Origin: Fragilaria crotonensis
Lineage: Eukaryota > Bacillariophyta > Fragilariophyceae > Fragilariales > Fragilariaceae
NCBI GenBank assembly: GCA_022925895.1
Contig: JAKSYS010000027.1
Span: 62,001 to 126,000 of the forward strand
Length of the DNA: 64,000 nucleotides
Direction: 5' to 3'
The notes beneath the pieces are model-generated. The model searched no databases. It was given only the letters and a program-made list of their open reading frames with translations, and was not told the DNA's origin. Shown here in pieces: positions 44,040 to 55,700 of the stretch. Every line of letters starts with the position of its first letter. Within the stretch, counting starts at the first letter, position 1. The position numbers and the translations under genes are program-made.

Positions 44040-44254
44040 TGAATGAATCCTGTCATGAGTGCGGGATATTCGGACAAGCATACAAGGCGCGTGTCCCACG
44101 ATGACGTGGAGGACTGCTGACGCGCACGCACGGATAACCTGTTGGTCCATATGGTGGGACCGGTTTTGGAACTAGATTCTAGATCTGCTCACTCTTTTTA
44201 TAATTGATCAAGTTGCATGCCGCTTCTTGTCGATTGTTATATTGTTAAGGGTCA
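44040..44254 (+). repeat. Left LTR of the 44-50 kb element
   Basis: Starts TGAATGAATCC, ends GGGTCA, and is identical by eye to 50344-50558. Confidence 0.9.
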
Positions 44255-47200
44255 ATTTGGTGGGTGATGCGAGGACTTGATCAATCCGAGCATGATTGCT
44301 GATTCTGTGCAAATGCGACCATCATTGTTGTGTTGGTCACACAACTTGGGCGCGCGGCGGCAATTGACGATGATGGTGACGACACCATAGGCGCTATGGT
44401 TCAAACCAGAAGCGCAGGAGGCCAGAATCCCCATGGTGGGGATGTGCTTGTCAATGTTGACAGGAAAGCACAAGGACCAACTTCATCAAGGCAAAATTCC
44501 GTGGAAAAGTTTCCTAAAATTAGTCATGCATGATGTGGCGCGTCATGGGTACGCGATGCCCTAAGTACAATTGCTTTATTGAGCCTACTTAGGTGGTCAG
44601 GTTTGGTATTGTCCCTATGGGACTAGTGTATACCGGACACATTAGCAAAGTGTGCTATTTTACTATGCTCTTTGGCTCATTTGGATATATGTACGATGGC
44701 CGTACACGTATGGACAATGCCCACTGACGTGTGTGCAAAGGGTGCACGTGTGAACGTGAGAACCGTACGAGCACAACGATGGTCGTTGTGAGAGCTCGTT
44801 TGTTTTTTTACTTAGCGCGGTACACGAGTGACAAATGTCACAGAATCCGCCACGTATGTACCGGACGTTCGTGTTACTTCAACATGTACACGTTCGCACT
44901 CACACAGACAGGTCAATTTCAAAATTGATCCGGAAGTCGCCTAAGTGTGACCAAAATGTGCGGATGATGTACGACCGACGTGTGACCATACGCACGATTG
45001 GTCTGAAGATTCCTTAAGTAAGCGGTCGTGTGAAAACGAGATTCTTCGCGCTGACGTACTCGAACCACGATTGGTCTGTGTGTCATCTAAGTCGAAAATT
45101 GAATGACGATCGTGTGCCAGCGAGGAGCACGTTGAGGTTGAAGTATTACTTAGGCGGTTTGGCCTCGGCATTCACGGATAAAATTTTGGAATGGTGGAAC
45201 GAACGATTGGTAACGCGATTGTGCGTACAAAACATACCGAGTTTCACGGCAAGACTGATGAATGGTAGTGCGTTTCCGCGTAAGGAACATACCGAGTTCC
45301 ACGTACCTTGCCAAGAGTGCATTTTGGGCATGGAGTTCACAATTTTGCACGGGATGCCGCATTTTTCCCGCACACCTGGTAACTATCAACAATTCCTCCT
45401 CTCACCAGCATGGTGTATCCCCAGTCATTCCCTGTTTGTTTTACTCCTTGCTTGGGCTTCAATGTTCTAATGTGTGGACTGTTTGAGGTGCTGGGTACTT
45501 ATACCATATACAACCTACTAACTAGCCTGTCTCTCCTCGATTTTGACTATAGGACCATGGTTTCTACCGGGTGGAGGCCCAAGGTGGCTGATGTTGATGT
45601 CAACAATCATCCTGTCCCCGGTTGTTTGTCCCCATGTGCTGATTGGTGCAGCATTCTGAGATGTTCTCATGACTTGCTTGGCCAAGAAGATGGGATGGAA
45701 CAAAGGAACCACCAATGCTACACTCAATGCTGAGCTGGCTGAAGTGGATGGAACCGTGTACCCCTTGTCCTGATTAACAAATGTGTGTTGTTGCAGGGAC
45801 TCCAAAGGAACATGTTCACCCATGGCAACAGTGAAGTATCTGTAATGACATGGCAACTGGTTTGGTTGATGATGGCCTTGCTGTTGCGCCCATGTTGGAC
45901 TACCAAGATGTTCTTGCATGTCTGACAGGCATGTGCTAGACAGATGCTCATTTCTGTTGTGGAGGAACCTGGCTGGTTGGCCATTTGCTTAGTTCCCCAA
46001 TGGAATGTACAATGGATGTGCAGGTCTCCAGTGCCTTTGGCTTGGGGGGCGGCTTATTTTGCAACTGCTACCAGAGGGACTTAGAAGTATGCAATGACTG
46101 CTGCTGCCCAGTATGCAATGATTGTTACTGAGGTCTTGTTCAGGGTAAGGATGATACACTTTTGGTCAGTCAAGAATGGATTCAGGATGGTACCAACAGG
46201 AGCATAATGTGTTGCATTTCCTGGAGGAGCCAGAAATGGCATAGTTGAAGAAGTGACTGGTTCCCTTGCAGACTTCAATGAGCTACTGTGTGGTGCAATC
46301 AAGGCTCTAGCTGTTGCTTGTGAGATTGCCAAGGCTGGCAGACACGTACAAGAATGGTAGTCCAAGCATGTGAATAGGAGACTGAAGTGAGGGTGAAGGC
46401 AGCCAGAAGGGAGATTGTGAGCAACTCTGGAAATTCTCCACCAAGGCATACAACACTTTGAAGCCTTATGCAAGGCCCATGCCAAACAGGCCTGTGATGA
46501 AAAAAAAGAAGGATGTGAAAGGCAAGTCCAATGCAAGTAACAATGCTGCTGCAACTGCAGATTCTCAGGAGGATGAACCTTTTGAGGAGGACTAAGCGCC
46601 AAAACTGTGACTTCCAATGCTGGAAGAAGCTTTGCCACTGATTGGCAGAGTATGAACTGTTCTTGTAAGGCACATTTGAAGCCACGAGAACCGCATGATC
46701 TGCAGGCAGGGCCATGTTCTACTGATCACTGTTTTTTTAGTGAACTTGACTGTCACACAGGCAAACGTGTTGCAAGAAGCAATGCTCTGTTTGTCTCTGA
46801 CAAAGGATGTCAGAACACTGTGCACCTTTCATGGTGAACATTATCCCATACAGGAGAATTCCATCGCCCCGGCTGCGAATATGTGGACTTACCCTGAGAA
46901 TGGACAAACAGTACATCCTCAATGTCATGAGGCTCTGTACTATGGGGACTGAGTTATGTGACTCTGCTGACCCCCAACTCAATTGTGCAAATGATGTCAC
47001 TAGTCATGGATGTACCTGACCAGTTTGATGCCAAGTTCTTGCATTACCTTATCCAACCGCAATGTTGCGTATTCCATATCCTTGAATGGCACTTTGTCAC
47101 TATGCTGGGGAGTTGGCCTGCTGTTGAGAAATTGTTGCAAGTGGCAACTCAGACTGACGTATTGGGCAAAAGGAAGTGCATCAAAAATGTGGTCAGGTTG

Positions 47201-50200
47201 TTTACTGGTTTCCATGGCTGTTGGAACTCCGATTGATTCTGAATGTGTTAGCTGTCTGGGGACATGGCATTGGCTACGCAGGCACCTATGAGCGGTCAAG
47301 GATGCGCCCATCTCAACCTGTGTTTGCATTGATGTCATTACCTAATGAACGGGTATCCCTTGGGCAGTTGCAGCTGACAATGCGCTGGAAGATGGGTCAT
47401 GGGCAGCTTGGAAAGTCAGTTGGCAGTTCTCCTGAACAGCTGATGGTGCCCAACAGCCTTCAACCAAACCATGCAAAGTCTTTAAGCTGGAATCTTGAGA
47501 ACTGATGCTCCATGGCACTGAAACAATTTGGTGCAGGGGCAGAAAACAAAGTGATGGCGCCAAGAAACCTGCTGATGGTATCGGGAACGCAACAACTCCA
47601 ATGAAGTCATTGATGGGGACGAGCTGGACCCAAGTGGGATTTAATCCAGGATGTCTGATTCAATTGTTTGGTCAGTGGATTGGATGGAGTTGCTGAAGTT
47701 TTGGCATTCCTTCTGTACCCCGGTGACTATAACTGGTGAAGATGTTGTTTGAAAGTTTTTTTTTGGAATGGGTGTGAAGATGATCTTGCCAACCCAATTG
47801 CCAAGCTTTTGCTCAATAGATTGGAGGACAAAGATATTTGCTCCAAAAGGTGGGAATGCCTCAAAGCTGAGGACATGGACCCGTATTGAAAGGACTCCAT
47901 GCTGAAGGATCCTATTGAGTTCTTCAATGGTGAAGACGGAAGTTGTTTGGAAGCTGGGGACATGGATGACTCCAAGGAGGAGACTGATGGCCACACCCTA
48001 GAGTCCAACAATCACAATGAATTCAACAGGCGCTGTTGCCCAAGGCTGAGAGGCTATGAAAGCGCATGCCATAGGGTGAAGCGTGGCTATGTTGGTCAAG
48101 CAATTGACAAGTAATCATTGTGCTATGTCTTAGTATGCTATCTGAGTGACTATGTGTCCCAGGTGGATTGACAGGTGCGGTTTCTATTTATACGTCTAAC
48201 GGAGGAGTGAGGCTGCTCTGTGTTGTTGTGGGTGATGGTTGACCAATGGCAGACTGAGCATAAGCCGTCAAAGAGTGATGGGCATACTTATGTCAGGGGA
48301 GACCAGGCCGCCTATCAATACAATGCAAGGTTGGGAACTGAAAGTCAAATGCTGTGATGAGCCAACGATTGCGGTCGTCCCATAAATTGATGGAATTGAA
48401 GAGTTAGGTCTGGTCTAAGTTGCGGAGTTCGATGTTGCCAACAGGGTTGTGGAAATGAGTCTATAATTCCTTGGTGGTTACAAGGTCTTGCGCATGGAGG
48501 ATCAGATTCTGTTAATGGTCAAGGCCAGACATTGGGCATGGAGCTGCATGTTTGGAATTGTGCTAGAAGGTCTTTGACACATGCTCCTTAAGTTCAATGA
48601 ATGGGGACCAATCTTGAGGACAGGCAATCGAGCTGGAGATGAAGTGCATCCGATCAGCGTTCGAATTAATTGACAATGGTGTCATGCTGAAGTTCCACAA
48701 GTATGTTGGTTGTCATATGATCTTTGATGTCGAGATGATCTTGACAAGAACGGCAAGTCTGGTTGCCAAAGGGCACCAGATCGATTGTGTCGCGTGGCTG
48801 TAAAAGGATTGCATCCACGTTGGCGACACTGAATGAAGTCTTCAATGTGGAAGATAAGTTTGAATGTCCTGTCTACTGATGTGCAAGGGACATGACTGGA
48901 TGCTCCAATGCTGGAGGAGATATACGCAGCTGCAAGGCATGAGCTGGGTGCGGCAAAGTTAGTTGTTGGGTGCTACTGCTTGTTCGTGTTCCATTTGGTT
49001 TGAAGTCGAATGTTGTCCGAAGTTGGGACCACAGCCACAGTATGTGGGGAAGTCTTTATATGTAATGAAGATCCTGACATGTGGATGAGACCAAGGGTTA
49101 AGCTGAATGGGGACGTGCTGAAAGTATTTCCTACGCTGTGTGAATGGTGCTCATTGCATCCCACATAGTGAGTCACAAGTTGTGATGGACTATCTTCCCG
49201 CAAAGCCTACCTTGAGGAACGGATGTGTAAAGCAAACTTGATTCTTATGTGAAAACCAAAGTCAAGAAATCGATCAATGGAACAGGCAAACGAACTAAGT
49301 AAAGATGGTAGTGATGTTTGGCCTTGGTGCAACTGAAATTGAACGTGAACTTGAGGAGATTGGTGAACATCTGAGCGCAAGAGTGTTGATCATAATGAGA
49401 GATGGTTATGTAATGAGATTGATACCACCCAGAGTTGGATTGCCAAGTGTGTGATCTGTTCCAGGATTGAATCAGCGTATTGCATTGGACTTGTGAATTT
49501 GGTTGGATCGGTATCTCTGTGGACGTTGCAATGTTGTTGCGTTTCCTCGCTGCACTGAGGAGGGGACATCATGACCGTGCTTTCCATGTCTTTGAATACC
49601 TGAAATGGTACAATCAGTTGAGCGTGGCCTTCGACGAGGCGGAGCTAAGCTTGACATGCTTCTGGTTATATGACTGGATGGAGTATTGCTCTGTTATCAG
49701 CAATGCTGCTGTGTAACCAGACGTAACTACCTGATGTCAGGAGTGCTTGATTTTGATGATTTGCCATGTCAACACAAACCAAGCAGGTTGGTGTGATACA
49801 TGGTTGAATCAAACAAAGATCTGATTTACGAATTAGATTTGAATTTGTGGCTGCAAAGGTTGCAGTGACCCTGGTTGTGAAGTAAACGACTGAAGGCGGT
49901 GACATACATTATCGACAAATGCGAAGTACGTTAGCGGTTGGTTTTGTGTGGATTGCCGAGGAAGACTGAGGCAACAACTTAGAGCAGATGAACTGACTAA
50001 GTGTCTTCCGGGGACCGCGACTAAGAGAGTTGTGCTCTCATGTGTGCCATGGTGAAGTGTCCAAAGGGACATAACACAGACATGTGAAGTGTCCAAAACG
50101 GACATGATGCAAGTGGAAGTACATAATGATTATGGAACCACTTATCCCCTAGGTGGATGTACGCAAGGCGCGGAACCACCGTCATGTGGATGTATGCAAT

Positions 50201-50343
50201 GGTGCAGAACCACAGATTGAACTGATGGGTGGACGTACATGTGATGACACGTGGAACCACCAAGAATAGCTGATGATGGCCGGCCTCTGCATGGCGGATT
50301 TAAGAGTCGAACTAGTTGTCTGTGATGCCTAGTGCGAGGGGAC

Positions 50344-50558
50344 TGAATGAATCCTGTCATGAGTGCGGGATATTCGGACAAGCATACAAGGCGCGTGTCC
50401 CACGATGACGTGGAGGACTGCTGACGCGCACGCACGGATAACCTGTTGGTCCATATGGTGGGACCGGTTTTGGAACTAGATTCTAGATCTGCTCACTCTT
50501 TTTATAATTGATCAAGTTGCATGCCGCTTCTTGTCGATTGTTATATTGTTAAGGGTCA
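50344..50558 (+). repeat. Right LTR of the 44-50 kb element
   Basis: Identical by eye to 44040-44254. It ends about 280 bp from the stop codon of the CPAP-like gene. Confidence 0.9.
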
Positions 50559-50835
50559 ATCTCCGGCAATGGCGGATTCGCCGCACTTGCGGGAGATTTC
50601 ACTGAGGAGAATCGCCCGCCTTCGATGACCTGTGTCCTACTATGTGGAGTGCGGAGTCGCAAACGACTCCGACATGCGTGGTGACAGGAAACCCTTCAAA
50701 ATGTGTAGTACTCGAGTACTCGGAGTACGTACAAGTAGTACGGTTGCATAGTAATCTATGATTCGTATATCATATCTACCACACGTAGTAGCGTACAACC
50801 CCGAAGTAGACAACGGAATAGACACAAGCTACGAG

Positions 50836-52413
50836 CTATCCCTCATGGTGAACAGTCCTACTTGAACTACCATTCCTTCCTCCCATTGAAAATTGGACAA
50901 CTCCGGCTCCGGTCGCAAGAGTCACTTCTCTGCGCCCATCAGGAAAATGGCGCTCCACTTGCTGATTGGGGTATTCGTAAACGTGCACTCCATCAGGTAA
51001 GATGGTTTGCTTGGTTTGTTCGGCTTCGTGCCAGTAGATTACAACCTTGTCGGTTTTCCGTTCAGTCTTGATATCTCCATTTGGGTACCGAGTCACGAGC
51101 GCGCCATCTGATTGGTACTCGCGCTCCGAACCATTGCGAAACTTAACAATCCTGCGACCGTTCGTAAGAGTATAATACTCTCGTTTTGGTCGAACTTCTT
51201 TACCAACAATGTGCGGCAATGTGGGCGATTCTAGTTCCTCCACCATTTCGAAGAACTTTCTGTCACTATCACTTCGTTGAGGATCTGATTCTTTGACGTA
51301 ACGCGGCGTCTTCAAAACGGGAATGGGAGCATGCGACGCCTTCTTTGTGACAAATCTAGATTCGAGTTCCTCGATTTTCCTGGCTTGTTGGTCAATAATA
51401 ATGTGAAGGTTTCGCTCGGCAGGAGCTACTCGAGTTGGTGAGGAGTCTTGTTGGAGAGCCCGCTCCCGAGCCTGTCTGCGTTCGATTTCTATCAACAACC
51501 GTTGTTCATGGACCCACCGATCGACGGACTCCTGGACTGCCTTTACCCATTCGTCGGTCGCCTCTCGCTGCTTGCGGGCCTCCCTCAAAAGTTCTTCGAC
51601 CTTGCGTTGAATCTTGTCAAGAAACGTCCAGTCTAAATTCTTGGCTTCATTATCCACGCACATAGAATTGATTAAGTCGGTGACATCATCAACATCGAAG
51701 TCGGCTCCTGGTGTATGCGTAGCTGGAGAAGGACTATTTTGCTGCAGGGAATGAATCGAGTTGGCCTTGAATAAAGGAGGCGCAATTGGCGATGGAAGCG
51801 ATGGTAGCGACGCGTCTCGAAAAATGGATTTAGCGCCTTCTGATTTCTCCAAATGTTCTCGAATGCTTAGATCATAATTTGTAGCGTCGCTAAGCACCGC
51901 ATTAATAACCATGGAGTTCTGTCTACAATGCCAACGCTCTCCAGTGTAGTGGTGCCCCAACAAATTTTCGTCAGCCACTGTCGCATTTCTTGTCGAATGA
52001 TTGACACGAAAAGTATCCAGGTAGCGAATCACCTTGTCGACATCATCGCTCAAGGTCGACGATGGAGACAATCGCGACCGGGGAAGGGGAGTCTCAGGCT
52101 GCGGCGGCGATTCCTTTGATTGACTTGGTTTTTTGGAACTTTGAGCAGGTGCTATAGGGGTAGGGCTCACGGACATCTTGAGCGCCTGTTGAGCAGGGAC
52201 TCCTTCGCGAGTCCTCGGATTGCTTCTCGGTTGCATTAGGACTGGTCCAGAAATGCAATTCGTAGCCGTCGGACGCTTGGAATGCAGTACAACAGGGACA
52301 TCGGGAAGTTGTAGATTCAATACAGCGTCAGCAGCATCCATCAACATGGTGTCATCTCCAGGACCATTTCCAAGCTCCCACGAGCGTGACGGAGCAAGAT
52401 CGATTGTGTTCAT
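50836..52413 (-). CDS. SAS-4/CPAP-like centrosomal protein (TCP10/G-box domain)
   Basis: A 525-residue intronless frame starts at the ATG at 52413. Residues 1-265 are mostly disordered and Ser/Pro-rich. Residues ~268-325 form a charged coiled coil (KVEELLREARKQREATDEWV). A second short helix (ARKIEELESRFV) follows. Residues ~408-505 are a G-box repeat region typical of the TCP10 C-terminal domain: YYTLTNGRRIVKFRNGSERE, DGALVTRYPNGDIKTE, ILPDGVHVYEYPNQQVERHF and PDGRREV. In SAS-4/CPAP/CENPJ this beta-sheet domain binds STIL/Ana2 and helps build centriole cartwheels and pericentriolar material. The protein is shorter than animal CPAP and no tubulin-binding PN2-3 segment is recognisable. It lies head to head with ASPM, 358 bp apart. 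Domain call sure; orthology to SAS-4 less so. Confidence 0.85.
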   Translation of the reverse strand: MNTIDLAPSRSWELGNGPGDDTMLMDAADAVLNLQLPDVPVVLHSKRPTATNCISGPVLMQPRSNPRTREGVPAQQALKMSVSPTPIAPAQSSKKPSQSKESPPQPETPLPRSRLSPSSTLSDDVDKVIRYLDTFRVNHSTRNATVADENLLGHHYTGERWHCRQNSMVINAVLSDATNYDLSIREHLEKSEGAKSIFRDASLPSLPSPIAPPLFKANSIHSLQQNSPSPATHTPGADFDVDDVTDLINSMCVDNEAKNLDWTFLDKIQRKVEELLREARKQREATDEWVKAVQESVDRWVHEQRLLIEIERRQARERALQQDSSPTRVAPAERNLHIIIDQQARKIEELESRFVTKKASHAPIPVLKTPRYVKESDPQRSDSDRKFFEMVEELESPTLPHIVGKEVRPKREYYTLTNGRRIVKFRNGSEREYQSDGALVTRYPNGDIKTERKTDKVVIYWHEAEQTKQTILPDGVHVYEYPNQQVERHFPDGRREVTLATGAGVVQFSMGGRNGSSSRTVHHEG

Positions 52414-52771
52414 TTGCTTATCGTTACGCGTACCTCGACGATATGACAGTCGGTCGACGAGAACCTACAACTTCATGTTGTAAAAGATGACAGAGAGTTA
52501 GGTCATCAGTATGGGCGCATCTTCCCAATTCCCGATCGATGAAGTACTAATGTCCGGGTTAGTTGTCGTTGGGATTTGAATTTCAACGTGATTTTAACGG
52601 TCGCGCCATTCGGCCCGATTTGAAAAACACCGTTTTGTTTTTTTCCGCATCGATCTGTATCCTTTATACATGACATACAAGAAATTGTTGAACATCACCA
52701 GAGCAACGAAACGATAGTCTGGAGTTGGTTTGTGATAAAATCTCTTGATTACTGAAGTGATCAGCGTCACC
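52414..52771. promoter_or_regulatory. Divergent promoter shared by the CPAP-like and ASPM genes
   Basis: The 358-bp gap separates two start codons that point away from each other. At 52592-52607 TTTTAACGG is fused to TCGCGCC. AACGG is the core of the plant M-phase (MYB3R) element, and CGCGCC resembles half an E2F site. This would fit G2/M co-expression of two spindle-pole genes, but no such element is proven in diatoms. The ASPM ATG at 52772 has a good context (GTCACCATGG). Confidence 0.5.
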
Positions 52772-55700
52772 ATGGTGCTGGAAATCCATCAAGATGTAGG
52801 TATGGAATTTCCGAAACGACAGGTTTCGTTTCAAAATGATATTGGCACAAAAACTCCGTTGACTCCGTACAACCGACAACGAAAAAACATGGCGTCGAAA
52901 CGACTCCCGGTCAAAACTCCAAAACTGACAACAACAGCAATGAGGATGGAAGGAAAAGAGAATTTGAATGACGTGTCTTCGTTGCGTCGGTCGATTCGAT
53001 CGACAATGTCACCCAGTTCCGCGGTTACTCCAAAACAACCAGAAGCGCTCAAGAATCCCCCAGCCGCAGAGGAAAACTCATCGACGAGTCCCTCGGATGA
53101 ACGCAGCCCATTCTCACCTCTCTCTAGTATCTTGAGACGTTCAATGCTCCAGAGGGGCCGCCTAGGTCCTCCACAGCGAGTTCAAACACCCACGTCGTCG
53201 CGCTTGCTGGAAAATGAGCTCGACACCACTGATGTCGACATGAGTTTACTGATTTCGCCTTCTGCCATGGGTAACCCAAATGATGTGGTCAAAACACCTG
53301 CGAACGAAGCCTCACCCTCGTATCGATGCGCAGAAAAAGTGGAGTACTCGACGAGTCAAAAGGATGATACCGCATTCACAGTCAAGGGAAACGGTGTTCA
53401 AATGGACCTAAGTGAAATGTTTTCTGGATTCAACTCTCCTGAGAAGGATTCTGCAACAGACAACAATGACGCACTACCAACAATATGTACTCGGAATCTT
53501 CGTCTGGGAGTTCTTCTTGACTTTGGCAACGTAAATGTTGTTGGACAAGCACGTTCATTGCCCTTCATCGTCGAATCGTCACCTGATGCCTCTGAAGACT
53601 TTTTCTTAGAAATTGAGCGCATCCCATTTACTAAGGGGATCAATCTAGTTGTTTCAGATCCCTCCTCTGCTCTTTTAAAAGACTTGAGTTCCTCTTGCAA
53701 GCAACATAAGAGGCTCGGAGGACCAGTTGTTCCCAACATTTTAACCATCAAAGCAGCAGAAAGGACTATGCTTTGGGTAACTTGGACTCCAATTGAAACA
53801 GGAGGCATTCGAGAGGTTATTCTTCTGAAACTCCCTAGAGGTCCTGGCCGGTTGAGAGTTACAGTTCTTGGACAGGCCAGCGCGCCGAAGCCGGTAAGTG
53901 ATACCAGATATTTGTGATGAATAGGTTTCAGGCGTTTTCGTCCATGTCGCTAATCATGCTGCGTGATTAGGCTAAGAAGCACTCAATTGAGCAGGGATCA
54001 ATCCCTATCACTGTCACCATGCCTCGCCCAGCTCAACATCACTTCACCCCAGCAAAGTTGTCCACGTCAGGGGCTCACTTGGCTCGGCCTTCGACTAATC
54101 TACCTGCTGGCAGCGCAATGAAAGTCAAAGCACAGATTTCTATCCCCGAAGTTTGGGCAGAGAAACAGTGCAAAGCATTCACAGAGTGGCTTAACTACAT
54201 GTTCAAACCCACAGAAGATATGGAGCACGAGCTCATTGTCAAACAAATCGAAAATGGTCAAGGATCATACCACCAGATGAATCGTGCCGCGCTTAGGACA
54301 TTAGTGGTGCATCAACGCTTAGCTCAAGCTAGAGCACGGGGTATACAAGTGTTTCACACACCAGATATGAAGAAAGCCCGGGATGCGATCGTTGCCGAAA
54401 TTGCCAGAGGCCGCCTATCCCTTAGGACTGATCGTGATCTGCATGCCGACCTTAACCTGCGTGGTAAGGTGGTGACATTACTTCTCTCGTATTCAACACA
54501 GTGGTTGCGTATCGGGCTGGAGGTTCTCTTGGGGGAACCAATATTCGCCGAAATACCAACACACCCCTCAAGTCAAATGAACAAGGCCTTGAAGAACAAG
54601 GCACCCGCCATGAGTCGAATGCAGCTGACATTGAAGAATGTTATTGTGAGCAGGCTACTGGCTGATTCCGCCACATTGCGGAAATTCACGAAGGGGCGCT
54701 GTAGTATTCCCTCGGGACGCTTTGAGAAACAGTACCAGGAGGAGATGCGAACGTTTGTTCTTACTCGACTTTTAGTGTTGGTTGTCTTCTTGGACAAGGC
54801 AAAGGTGGCGTGTATTCTTGACCGGGTTCCACGACTCTTCGCGAGGGAAGCAAAGGTTAAGTCTACAAAAGATGTACTTGCAAGCTTCTGCAGAGATTTC
54901 CTGTCGTCAGAGGGCGATGTCACGAAGCACTTGTCAAGAATCGGTGTGACTGTAGCTTATAAGCAGGAGCCAATTGACGAGCTTGAATTCGGAGTTGAGA
55001 ATCTTGCAGCTGATATTCGCGACGGAGTTCGATTGGCTCGCATGACCGAAATTATCGCCAATAGTCCGCCGAAATCATTGCTAGCCACTTTAAGACTCCC
55101 TGCAGTTTCGCGGCTGCAAAAGCTTCACAACGTTGGAGTCGTGCTCGACGTTCTCACACAGCGTGGTGTCCCCAATCTGAATGACGTTGCATCGCATCAC
55201 ATTGTTGACGGATACCGTGAGCAAGTCTTGCAGCTTCTGTGGAACGTCATTGCACACTTGGGTCTCGCTGCGGTTCTGCAGCCCTCTGATGTGAAGAATG
55301 AAATCATGAAGGTGGAAACTTCAAATCGAAGTCGGTCCGTGTCGTGGAATCTGCGCTACGAGATTCGACATAAACCTGCGATCGAAGTCGTCGCTGATGA
55401 TTATGGCAATGAAATTCAATCACTTCTCCTGCACTGGTGCAACACAGTCGTCGCTCCGTTTGGTGTTTCCGTCTCTGACTACACTTCGTCGTTTGCTGAC
55501 GGCGTGGCCATCTGCCTGTTGATCCATTACTACCACCCGTCCTTACTCCGACTTGTTGAGATCAAGCCCACAAGCCGTCACGGCTTGACTATTACCGATG
55601 CTCTTGTGAACGAGCGCTTGAATTTTGAGTTGGCTGCCGAAAGAATGTCGGAACTTGGAGGCATCCCGAAGCTCCTTCCAATCGGAGACACCAGAAATGC

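Larger units (their letters stand above)
44040..50558 (+). mobile_element. Copia-type LTR element: identical ends, badly broken interior (fossil)
   Basis: Two direct repeats of ~215 bp, TGAATGAATCC to GGGTCA (44040-44254 and 50344-50558), match base for base by eye, plus AT on both sides. Inside, + strand scraps of copia reverse transcriptase are readable near 48,690-49,120 (SLVAKGHQIDCV, DPDMWMRPRVKLNGD). RNase H-side scraps lie near 49,480-49,640 and Gag-like or unassigned scraps at ~45,700-46,640. No open frame exceeds ~185 codons; the interior has many breaks. A purine-rich GCGAGGGGAC precedes the right LTR. No target duplication was found. Young LTRs around a dead interior suggest a non-autonomous copy moved by other elements. 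Confidence 0.85.

Noticed and set aside
44258-50340. Short host genes inside the 44-50 kb LTR element
   Set aside because: The frames are under ~185 codons, overlapping and without known domains, and RT-like scraps show the region is retroelement interior.
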